A DNA stretch of 64,000 nt from Lantana camara (lineage: Eukaryota; Streptophyta; Magnoliopsida; Lamiales; Verbenaceae), in the NCBI GenBank assembly GCA_037501455.1, contig CM074862.1, forward strand, positions 54,157,501 to 54,221,500. Direction: 5' to 3'. The translations under genes were made by a program, and so were the position numbers. A model generated the notes under the pieces. The model ran no database searches. It saw nothing but the letters and a program-made list of their open reading frames with translations, and had not been told where the DNA came from. Positions 22,068-32,748 of this stretch are shown piece by piece. The number at the start of each line of letters is the position of its first letter. Within the stretch, counting starts at the first letter, position 1.

Positions 22068-23205
22068 GGTAGTCATGAGGGGTCTCTAAGCAATAAATTG
22101 AAAGTTTAAGGGAGATGTAGATGTCTCCTAATTCATACAAATGCTTGGTGATTAATTAGGAGATGTGGTTAAATTATATTATGAACAAATGCTAGGTAAT
22201 TAGTTAGGAAATGTGGAGAAATTATGTTCATTTAATTAATCCTTCTAGAAGAGCATGAGGTCATGGATGATGTCATCTTGAAATAAAAATAAATGTAAAA
22301 TTTATTCAAGAGTCGAGAGGTAAAATCTTGAAGTAGTGAATTAATGAAAGATCGAGTGAAAAACGGGCTTCGTTTTGATTATAATTGTGAAATATTTAGA
22401 CTTTTCGTTCATAAGTTATGAATAATAAAGATGATGAAACTCATAGGAGAATTATATAAACGAAGCTATAATAAAGTTTAGAGTTTGGAAAAATCACTAT
22501 AATGTAGAGAAAAATTCAAGGATCGTTTTAAGTATAATTTCGACTCTTGAATAAAAGCTAATCGTTTAAAATAAAATGGTGATTTTTAGAAAGGAAAATA
22601 TTTATAAAATATGCTATGGTGAAATCGAGTTTTTGGTAAATGCATGAAAATTCATAAAATAATTTGAGGATCGTTTTGGTTATAATATTGAATATCAAAA
22701 AGTAGATGAGCAAGGATTTATTTATGATCGAATCATAAACTAGGGTTTTCGCCGGTTTTTGTCACTACGGGAGTTAGGATGGGAATTATGGTTCACGGAG
22801 AGTATCACGATCCTCGAAATAATGTGAGGATTCTTTTGGTTACAATATTGGGTAGTGGAAGTGCTTCGGGAAACGTAGGAATATTTTTGAACTGTAGGGG
22901 TATTTTCGTAATTTCCACCCTAAAACTGTAGGAATGGATTTTGAAGCATATGAAAGGGTTTTAGGTGCTAAAAGGGAATGAATACTAGAATTCTAGGATT
23001 TTATGAGAAGAGTCTCAAGGTACGAGTTAAATAAAGGAAATAATTAAATCTACGATCATTTAATTAAAGTGTAACACATAAAAGCACATAAGTCACATAG
23101 AATGTAATGCATGAAGAGAATAAATAAGGACCGAGATTATATGTGCTTCTTGAATAACCCCTTTACTTTACCTTTTCCAACTCGGCCCAGGTTAGGGCTG
23201 TTACA

Positions 23206-23223
23206 ATCCACCCCCCTTAAAAA
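23206..23223 (-). other. Element E polypurine tract
   Basis: The sense strand reads TTTTTAAGGGGGGTGG against the 3' LTR. Confidence 0.9.
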
Positions 23224-23241
23224 GAATCTGTCCTCAGATTC
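23224..23241 (-). other. Hairpin beside PPT, element E
   Basis: GAATCTG and CAGATTC form a perfect 7-bp stem with a TCCT loop on the plus strand (AGGA on the sense strand). F has the same loop with one pair exchanged. Confidence 0.6.
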
Positions 23242-23464
23242 TCATTTTGTCATGAAATAATTTTGATAGTATTTTTCATCCTTTTCTAGGATGATCTCAT
23301 ATTTTGTCATTCATAACTTCATAAACTAGGGGGTAGGAATGATTACTAGCCGAGAAGAGAAGTGTTTATATATATATCATAATGACCTAAATCCCTAGAA
23401 AAGGCACTCAGAAAATAAATAAGCACATAATTGTAATGCAATGAATGAATGCATGACGCCAGGG
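23242..23464 (-). other. Element E 3' untranslated internal region
   Basis: A short AT-rich stretch between the gag stop and the PPT hairpin. Unlike A, D and F it holds no hairpin array. I see nothing else in it. Confidence 0.7.
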
Positions 23465-24640
23465 TCATAGGACTTTAACTGGCGTGTGAAGAACATGTAC
23501 CGTACCCTTCACATTACTTGAAGGTTTGGGATGCACATCTCCGTCCACAGCATAGGCCCTGCCTTTTCCTAATGGATTTCTTGAAGTTCCGACAATAATT
23601 TTTCCTCTCCTTGGTTGCCCTTGTTTGGCTTTCTTTGGGCATTCACGGATCTGGTGTTCATCACTACCACATCGCAAACATAAACCGGCCTTTTTCCAGC
23701 AATTCTCTTCAGTATGTCGCGGCCCGTGACAGAAGTCACAAATGGTTTCATCTTGGACCTTTAGGGGAACTTGCGAGGATTGTTGTTGGGTATGCCTAGA
23801 TTTCTTCTTTTGTATATGAGCAATTTGGCTGGCAACTCGTTTCTCTCCTCGTGGTAGTTTATCATTAGTTGGGTTTTGATGTTTTGAATTCAGGCGAATA
23901 CTCTTGTGTGTTGCCTCAGTGTTTAGGGCTTTATCCACAGCCCGGCTATATCCCTCAATATCAAAAGGAGCTAATGCCCATCGTAGGTCCGGTTTCAATC
24001 CATCAACAAATCTCTTTGTTTTGCGACGCTCGTCGCTCAAGATATGTGGTGCATATTGTATTAACCTAACAAACTTGGCCTCGTATTCGGCTACTGACAT
24101 ATACCCTTGTACTAAATTCATGAACTCGGCCTCTCGGGCATCCCTGGTTACTTGAGGAATGTACTTATGTTGAAATTCCCTTACAAACTCAATCCAATTA
24201 CTTTGAACTCCGGTATCCAACCATCTCTGCTTGACATGCTTCCACTAACTTAATGCTGCCTCTTCCAATAAGAAGGTTGCATATTGTACTCGTTTTGGAT
24301 CCTCGGGGTAAATATCCATTGCCTCATATGTCTTTTCAGGGCTTGCAATCCACTTTTCTGCCTTAAGGTCATTGGGTTCCCCGAAGAACTTTGGTGGATT
24401 CAACTGAAGGAACTTTTCCAAAGTTCTTTCATTTCCGTGATTAGGTACTGGCACGTATGTCTGCATAAACTGTCTAAAGGCCTCTGCTATATCTAGTGCT
24501 CCTATGGGAGTTGTTGTGGCTGATGGTGTCTGATTGTGTGGGGTCCTTGGTGGTGAAATTATGATGCTAGAATCACAATCGCATTGAAAAATATAATGCA
24601 TGGAGGTTAAATAATGATTCACAGATTGACAGATTGACAC
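23465..24640 (-). pseudogene. gag: Gag capsid-nucleocapsid polyprotein, element E (one stop)
   Basis: A 392-codon frame is interrupted only by TAG at 24245-24247, where relatives have tryptophan. The upstream start is uncertain; codon 1 is at 24640. The Gag domain is clear: NPPKFFGEPNDLKAEKWI, FVREFQHKYIP, AREAEFMNLVQGYMSVAEYEAKFVRL, FVDGLKPDLR. Two CCHC knuckles lie at about residues 301-314 and 321-334. The frame stops right after VHVLHTPVKVL, the conserved run that in complete Gypsy polyproteins immediately precedes the protease active site (D-S/T-G). The loss of pol therefore starts almost exactly at the protease catalytic motif. The product would assemble particles and package RNA; all enzymes must come from elsewhere. 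Confidence 0.9.
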
Positions 24641-24855
24641 AAGGTAATAAATTCAAATATAACACTGAAGTTATGAACACATAATATGTACACGGAATAA
24701 GCATGATGCACTAACGGCCCTACGGGTATCTTGAAGCAATTCCTAGGACTCGAGATATGAACATGCAGAAGAGCAATAATAAAGTATTTTAAAGTGTCGT
24801 ATTTTTGAAAGACATTTTCAAGAAAGAGCACCTAGGGTACTAGATTAACCCGGTT
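24641..24855 (-). other. Element E leader between PBS and gag
   Basis: This is AT-rich leader with no protein signal. It lacks the conserved GNRA-type hairpin of A, B, D and F. Confidence 0.6.
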
Positions 24856-24867
24856 GCTCTGATACCA
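24856..24867 (-). other. Primer-binding site, element E
   Basis: The sense strand reads TGGTATCAGAGC, 7 nt from the 5' LTR; initiator tRNA-Met type. Confidence 0.93.
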
Positions 24868-24874
24868 CTTTAGT

Positions 24875-27800
24875 TGTAGCGCCCCTATACACTACAACCC
24901 CGCACCAAAGTATCTCTCGAGTGGATGTGAGGCCTAGCACCCGAGAAACACTCCAGCGAACGGACAGTGCTATACAATATCAGAGTATTGGAACACTGCA
25001 ACGAAAATTTTATAATTTTGAAACTTTCAAAACTATGATAGGGGAATGCAATAAATAAGCCAGTAATGGCATAGTATAGATATCAAAAGTAGTGACCACG
25101 CCGTAATAGACAATTACAAGCTCGGAAGCATAACTTATTCTAAAGAACCTTGAACTATCATGCTAACGAGAAGACACACTAGGCTTCAAGATACCTTCTA
25201 GTAAGCGCCCGTTAAACCTGAAACCATGAGTTGTACAGTGCTAGGGTTAGTCAAAGTGACTAAGTGAGGGGGGTAGTTGGAATTACATATATACGTATAG
25301 GTATATTTGAAAAGTGTTTGACTATAAAAGTTGGAGTTTGATAATATTAATAAAATAATATATTAATAGTACTATACCGGAAATCAATAAAATAATAATC
25401 AATGCAAATATTTGGTTCATATTTATTTTGAGAAAAAGGGAGTAAGGGGGACTGGGTATCAGATTCTTGAAAATATGAACCATACGACAATAAAGTATTA
25501 ATGCCCTGCAAGTAGGCGTTCTCCATCCTTTACTCCTTAAACAGAATGAAATCAGAAATAACAAAATCAATCCAGCCTTCTTCCTCCATGATCTGTCGGG
25601 AGCAACCCCTCGAGATCCAGATACAGACAGAGGGAGGGACGTACCTTTCCCGTCACTTAATGTGGAATAACTAACCTCCAGTTAAACCAACATGAAGATC
25701 AGATTTGCCGGCAGGTATAGTAATAGACGATGGCCCTTGCCACCCGGCTATTAGTTCTACCATACCACCGGGCCCAACAGATACAGATACAGATACAGAT
25801 CTTGCATTTTAAATACAGAATAGAGTTACATTATATCAATACTCGCCACAATGGACTTGAGTATGATATGTTTGTAACTTATACTCGAACAAGGATTTTG
25901 TTTTATATAATAGGATAATAGATATCCTTATATCAGATATTTCCCAAAAAGGGGATAATACTATAATTAGGGAAAATAAGACTGATCCCTTATTGGGATA
26001 AATAATAAAATATTTTATATGTAGACTCATGATCCCAGTTGAAAATATTTTAACCTCACCTGCTACGATACAGAATCAAGTAAGGTATTCGGGGTTCCAC
26101 TATCCAGACCTAGTTCCTGAAAGTAGTGAACTACTACGGACTTAGAGAACTAGGTTCTTTCTACACTAATGCGACACATGAATGAGTACAATTAAGGCAT
26201 ATTGTAACAAGGAGTAACAGTAAGGTACAGGAAATTCGGTAATCTAGAATTGAAATATTATAGTAAAACACACTGATACCAAAGTCATACAACTGAATTA
26301 ACCAAGAAATTCTTATTCAATTTATAAATCCAAATTAAGGTTTATTTTTAATAAAGGTGAACCCGATTTTGAAAGCGTTATTTAATCCCCGATTTTGAAA
26401 TCGTTAGACAAAAGTCCTTTCTTAAATAAAACCAAATTTTATTTTATATTAATTCTTGAAATTACTACATGATATTATTGGTCAAAATTCATATTTAAAG
26501 TCAAAAGTCAAAGTTACTATTGAAAAACGATTACTATTTAAACATAGGGGATTAAATACTTTTAAACATAAAATTAAACACACACTTACACACACTAGCA
26601 CACGGTACACACATATTTCAAGAACATCAAGAACATGTTCTTCATCATGTTTGAATATCCATAAGATGTTTTAGGCATTCTTGATCAAATTCATAGTCAT
26701 AACATAAGATTAAAGAATAAATGAGCATAATATATAAACTTTTCATGAAATATGATTCATAAACAAATTCCTAAACATGAATTTATTCAAATCTTCAAGT
26801 ATTCATAAAATGTTCTACACATGCTTGATTATATTCATATTTATAACATAAGATTTGAAGCATAATATAGCAAAATATATAAATTCTCTATGAAAAATAA
26901 TTCTAAATAAATTATTCTAGGCATGAATTTAATCAAACAAGATCATAATCATTTAAATACATACTCACATTATATCATATCATAATTCATGCATTTAATT
27001 AAATAAAATTCCATAATGTGCACACATTGTATTTAAAACTAACAATTATGCACGTATTTCATAAAATAAATTCCTAAAGCATAATTTAATTAATCCTAGA
27101 CATGCTACTATTATTTTTATACTAAGAACATAATATAAAGCATGAAATAATAGAAGAAAACATACCTTAGAGAGAGAGGGGAGGGAATGGAGTGAGGTTG
27201 GGGAGAGAAGAGAGTGATTTTGTGTGTTGATTTGTGAAGTATAAATGAGGCTTGAGGGGGTATTTATAGGTAGTCATGAGGGGTCTCTAAGCAATAAATT
27301 GAAAGTTTAAGGGAGATGTAGATGTCTCCTAATTCATACAAATGCTTGGTGATTAATTAGGAGATGTGGTTAAATTATATTATGAACAAATGCTAGGTAA
27401 TTAGTTAGGAAATGTGGAGAAATTATGTTCATTTAAATAATCCTTCTAGAAGAGCATGAGGTCATGGATGATGTCATCTTGAAATAAAAATAAATGTAAA
27501 ATTTATTCAAGAGTCGAGAGGTAAAATGTTGAAGTAGTGAACTAATGAAAGATCGAGTGAAAAACGGGCTTCGTTTTGATTATAATTGTGAAATATTTAG
27601 ACTTTTCGTTCATAAGTTATGAATAATAAAGATGATGAAAATCATAGGAGAATTATATAAACGAAGCTATAATAAAGTTTAGAGTTTGGAAAAATCACTA
27701 TAATGTAGAGAAAAATTCAAGGATCGTTTTAAGTATAATTTCGACTCTTGAATAAAAGCTAATCGTTTAAAATAAAATGGTGATTTTTAGAAAGGAAAAT

Positions 27801-28406
27801 ATTTATAAAATATGCTATGGTGAAATCGAGTTTTTGGTAAATGCATGAAAATTCATAAAATAATTTGAGGATCGTTTTGGTTATAATATTGAATATCAAA
27901 AAGTAGATGAGCAAGGATTTATTTATGATCGAATCATAAACTAGGGTTTTCGCCGGTTTTTGTCACTACGGGAGTTAGGATGGGAATTATGGTTCACGGA
28001 GAGTATCACGATCCTCGAAATAATGTGAGGATTCTTTTGGTTACAATATTGGGTAGTGAAAGTGCTTCGGGAAACGTAGGAATATTTTTGAACTGTAGGG
28101 GTATTTTCGTAATTTCCACCCTAAAACTGTAGGAATGGGTTTTGAAGCATATGAAAGGGTTTTAGGTGCTAAAAGGGAATGAATACTAGAATTCTAGGAT
28201 TTTATGAGAAGAGTCTCAAGGTACGAGTTAAATAAAGGAAATAATTAAATCTACGATCATTTAATTAAAGTGTAACACATAAAAGCACATAAGTCACATA
28301 GAATGTAATGCATGAAGAGAATAAATAAGGACCGAGATTATATGTGCTTCTTGAATAACCCCTTTACTTTACCTTTTCCAACTCGGCCCAGGTTAGGGCT
28401 GTTACA
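24875..28406 (-). repeat. Element E 5' LTR
   Basis: Same length and structure as 19674-23205. The TATA box is at 27261-27268 and the putative first donor at 27165. It is followed by the target duplication CTAAG. Confidence 0.96.
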
Positions 28407-28463
28407 CTAAGAGTCTAGCTCGTATATGAAACTGACATCCATATACGCGTCGTTCCCAAAGCA
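28407..28463 (-). repeat. Element D 5' LTR fragment between E and F
   Basis: 57 bp beginning with the E target duplication CTAAG and ending with the F duplication AAGCA. It matches the array units at about 49486 and 52678 (TCTAGCTCGTATATG...GTTCCCAAAGCA). Confidence 0.9.
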
Positions 28464-29508
28464 TGTAGCACCCTGACTGGAAGGCGCCACATCCCCCGCA
28501 CTATGAGCCCGATCCACACATGAAATGGAGGGTTCACACATGAACCAAGCTCACAGGGAACAGGGACACACTCACTCACTAGGCTAGGCGGGAGCTAAAA
28601 CTTCAAGACCAAATAAACAAATACCAAAAGGAATAACATATGCGGAAGCAATGCTACTAAATTCATTCCAATATAATAGAACAACGGGTTCAACAAACAT
28701 AATTACCTAGTCCCGCAAATTCGACATGCATCATAACATACTCATAATCATACAATGCTCATAATTAACGAATTACAATGAGGGTGTGTGACAAGACTCA
28801 ACTTGACCAAAAGACTTGACAACACGACTCCCCGCCTAGCACTCCAACCTGCAAGAAAGCTGAAAACAATCCGGGTTCAGTCTATAGGAGACTGGTGGGT
28901 ATAAAATGGGCATAATATAATAATACTTTGGAATTGAAACATACACATGCAAGCCCTAAACCCATAGAAGTTTGATAAGAATTTCCCAAGCGGGCAAAGC
29001 AAAGAAAACATCAATGGGATTACAACTATCATATTCATTCGTAATTTAAACATAGGGTTTAAGGCCCGGCGAGTAAGCGTGCATCATCTCCAACCTGCTC
29101 CTCGTGTGTGCATATCAAAACATACTTTTCATTAACGATCATACATATCCATTTCATAGTCATAATCATAATGAATCATAATCATACATACAAATTCCAA
29201 CCTTCTTCCTCAGTTGGTGAACGGGCTAGCAAGACCCGCACCTCATACATAATGGCTAGAGAGGTTCATGAGTCCTCAAAAGCCCGACTAGCGTTTGCCC
29301 GTCAAAACTCCTGACGAGATCCATTTCGACATTAATATTTGTTGGAACTAGTGCAAGGGATCCCCGTCGGCCCTTGGCTCCCCGGTTAGCCACAATACAC
29401 TAAGTTCCGGGTCCGTGAACATAACATACATGCACCTCGCCATAACATAAGGTCGGATTTCTTAAAAGAAGGGCTTAACAATGGAAAATCATAGACTCCT
29501 TTGAAAGA

Positions 29509-29559
<51 letters not shown>

Positions 29560-32233
29560 ACTTTTGGCTTAAAACTTTTACATTGGATATATCGGGTCAA
29601 TTCATATCTAATAGAAGAGAAACCCACCTGTTACACCTCTTACCGAACAATACCAAAAGGAAAAAAAGACATGAGGTAGCCTATGAACCCGGCACGTCTC
29701 CGCCCTGGAGAAAACTGTACAAGGGACAATGTAGTGTACTCATGAGACTCAAGACCCTAAGTGAACCATATATGATGCACGACAATGCAATGAATGTGAT
29801 ATGATATGCATAAGAGAATATTTCATGTCATGGAGATGCATAAAGGCACATAGTTAATCACTTCATTCTTTCTTGGAGCGTTCATAATCATTCAAGTTCA
29901 TATCTCCCATGTATCATATCAAATCGATCCATAAATTCCGAACAACGATCATAACGCATATTTCAATAAGTACACAGTTCATATGAATCATAAAAGAAGG
30001 ATAAAGTAGGTAATTAGGGTTCACCCTCCAAGCATCAAGGCATTCCTGCGCATTAAGGAGCAATGAAGGCATGTGAATTCATATCTTGCACATAATGCGC
30101 CAAACGAATCCATAAATTTCACAAAATGAGCATAACACACCATATAACATGTTAGGGTCATAATTGGGGTGGGAAATTATAAGGAAAACGGAAAAGAAAC
30201 GTAAGAAGAACTCTGAAGAAGATCTTGTAAATTCTGATAGCTTTTGGCGCAACAACTTTTCCATGGCAAAACAGGGCATTAACGCAGCAGCTCTTGGAGG
30301 CTTTCTTATGCCAATTCAACACATATATTATACATGAAATGAACACTAAATTACCACAATATCATGCTATAATATGCAGCAACAATAGCTCCAAAACAGC
30401 CACGCAAAAACTGATGCTAGGAAGGAATAAAATTAAACCATGCCATGTCTCAAATTTGCAACAGCAGAGATGCGTGAATTCAGGTCATAAAAGCTTAAGA
30501 ACACTTTGCTAACATTTAGAGAAACTCATATACTTCATGTACATGCAATTTCATACAAATGGAGCTCAGGAAGTCATCAAACCACGCACAAAATCTGACA
30601 GCAGTTCAAACCGGGAAGAGCAGATTCGCAGCAGTTTTTAAGGTTCAAGAACTCAAGTTCGCAGCCATAATGAAGCATGAATTCAGGGAAAAACAGAGCA
30701 TATTCATAGAGTAACATTTATAATACATGACCAAGCCTTAGCACACAAAATTCGAGGCAAGAATTCAATCATTTGGACTAAAAAACGTGACAGCAGTTCA
30801 GTTCGCACATAGCATACAAATGGGCTTCATGTTTCTGTTTAGGAGCTGAAATTGGATCTAAAATCTTGGGGAAAGCATGCTAACATACTAAAAAACTAAT
30901 ATACATCATATATATGCAGAATGGAACGAATTGAAGCACATTAGAATGACCAACGAACCACAACAATGCAACAGCAGCAGGTCTGTCATGGATCAGGCAT
31001 AAGAACAGGTCATGTATTTCGGTTTTGGGGCTTAAAATGGATCCAAAGGCTTGCAACGTGAATTCTAACATATATACCAATGAGTGTACATCATATCCAT
31101 GCAAATTCACACGAAAAGAAGGTCATTTGATCAAGCAAAAGCCACAAAACGTCACAACAGTTTCAAAACAGGGGAGGCAGTTTTGATTATCAAGTTTGGG
31201 GCTCTAAATCACATAATTTCAGCAAAGGGTCTTAAGAGAAAATCATCCCAAAATCACATACTATCAGTTAAGAAACAAAGAGGCAAAGAAACAAGTCCAT
31301 AAACTCAGTTTAAAGCCACGAACTCAGCTTCATAACCAAGCAAGGTCACAAGAGCAATTACCCCAAAAATTCATATCAAGCTCATAACTCAAACCCTAAC
31401 CAAATCTGATCCAAAATCAGAAATAAATGGATGAAAATATGTATAAAAGAGTAGAGAATACATAAATATTCATACCTTGAAGATTTGGTGAAGAAGGAAA
31501 GTGATTTGAGCTCAAAATCACAAAGGTAGCCAATGTTCTTCCTCTTTCTTCTCTCCCTCTCTGTCGATCTGGTGCAGCAGAAAAAGGGGGGTGTTTTGGC
31601 TCGGTTTTGCTGATAAAAAGGGGCAAGAAAGGCTTAAATCTAGTACACAAGTCATGGGTTAGAGTATGGTTAGGTTAGAGAGGTGTTAAGGGGTCCCACC
31701 ATGAAGACTAGTCAACAAAAGGGTTAATCTTGCACGAGCTGTTCGTTACGGTTGGATTTCGGAGGTCTTAGTGATCTCAAAAAGGTATGAGGGTTGTTCC
31801 ATTGCCTCTAAATCGTCGATACGAAGGCAACGGAGGTGACTGAATTCGAATCCGAATTCCCGAGCTCAAGATATCAATTACGGAACCAAGGGTGCGCTAA
31901 TTGCTCGTTAGCCCCTACTTGGATTCCAAAATTAAAATAAATCCGAAACACATGCAAATGAATCCGAAAATACGAAACGAACATATAATCACATACAAGA
32001 CACGTACAAATCCAACATATTAAATTTGCACGAAATTTTGATATCAATTTAAATAGAAACGAAGCACGTAAAGGTCACTCATACACAATGTAACATTAAA
32101 AATTCATAATATTAACAAATAATATAAAGTTAAATGCGTATAATTAATTTATAAATATAAATGCATGCATCAATTATGAAACAATGTATTGCATGAGTTC
32201 ATGCAAATATATAATACAATACGTACCACAATT

Positions 32234-32275
<42 letters not shown>

Positions 32276-32432
32276 GTAAATATATTTGATATTAGTATCA
32301 TTAAAATATAGTAATTAACATTTAATACATTTAAAATAAAATTAAATATGTAAATCATGTATAAATAATTATTTCTCGCAATTTAGTAAACACATACGTC
32401 ATGCTGTACTACCTAAAAATTGGGGCGTTACA
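28464..32432 (-). repeat. Element F LTR 1 (3969 bp)
   Basis: It runs from TGTAGCACCC to GGCGTTACA and adjoins the PPT of internal part 1, so it is the 3'-most LTR on the sense strand. It has TA microsatellites at 29512-29555 and 32237-32272. Confidence 0.95.
28849..31475 (-). other. Putative leader introns in LTR F
   Basis: Donor CAAG|GTATGA is at 31475, acceptor TTCTCCAG ends at 29705 (1771 nt, longer than in the other families), then a 77-nt exon 29704-29628, donor ACAG|GTGGGT at 29627, and acceptor TTTCTTGCAG|GTT ending at 28849 (779 nt). A TATA-like TTTTTATC lies at about 31612-31619, roughly 135 nt before the first donor. Confidence 0.42.
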
Positions 32433-32449
32433 ACCTCTCCCCCTTAAAA
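32433..32449 (-). other. Element F polypurine tract, internal 1
   Basis: The sense strand reads TTTTAAGGGGGAGAGGT against LTR 1. An identical copy lies at 39482-39498. Confidence 0.88.
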
Positions 32450-32467
32450 GAATCCGTCCTCGGATTC
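32450..32467 (-). other. Hairpin beside PPT, element F internal 1
   Basis: GAATCCG and CGGATTC pair perfectly (7 bp) around TCCT. Compared with E, the innermost-but-one pair is changed on both arms. Confidence 0.6.
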
Positions 32468-32491
32468 ACTATCTGCCTGAAAACAATTAAT

Positions 32492-32748
32492 GAAGGAACC
32501 CCGTTCCTCACAAGCAACTAGGAGAGAACCCCGTCTCTCAAACAACAATGAGAGAACCCCTTCTCTCAAAAGCAACAACGACAGAACCCCGTTTCTCGAA
32601 CAACAATGAGAGAACCCCGTCTCTCAAAAGCAACAACGGGGTGAGAGAACCCCGTCTCTCAAAAGCAACAACGAGAGAACCCCATCTTTCGAACAACAAT
32701 GAGAGAACCCCGTCTCTCAAAAACAACAACGAGAGAACCCCGTCTCTC
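32492..32748 (-). repeat. Array of short hairpins, element F internal 1
   Basis: Nine units of about 18 nt, spaced by 10-14 nt. Typical arms are GAGAGA/TCTCTC around ACCCCG. The first unit has AGGAA/TTCCT arms, a paired change. Confidence 0.88.

Larger units (their letters stand above)
19674..23205 (-). repeat. Element E 3' LTR
   Basis: It runs from TGTAGCGCCCC to GGCTGTTACA. It carries a TATA box (22060-22067), CT-rich leader and putative splice sites, all on the minus strand. The U3 portion from 23205 to the TATA box is about 1.1 kb. Confidence 0.96.
19674..28406 (-). mobile_element. Element E: complete gag-only Ty3/Gypsy element
   Basis: Two LTRs of identical length (3532 bp) flank a 1669-bp internal region with PBS, gag pseudogene and PPT. 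The 5-bp target duplication CTAAG (19669-19673 and 28407-28411) proves a clean insertion into the D LTR. In the first ~1 kb I counted about eight substitutions and no indels between the LTRs, so it is young. There is no pol, so it is non-autonomous. Confidence 0.97.

Noticed and set aside
19674..28406. Assembly duplication as explanation for the two identical-length E LTRs
   Set aside because: The copies differ at several positions, have correct PBS/PPT on their inner sides and a 5-bp target duplication outside.
29108..29314. Repeated MHIKTYFSLTIIHIHF... ORFs in LTR F
   Set aside because: Antisense ORFs in three LTR copies with differing ends; composition-driven, no domain.
32492..32748. Regularly spaced short repeats resembling a CRISPR array
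   Set aside because: Units are only ~18 nt, spacers 10-14 nt and themselves repetitive, arms vary, and the context is a plant retrotransposon with no cas genes.
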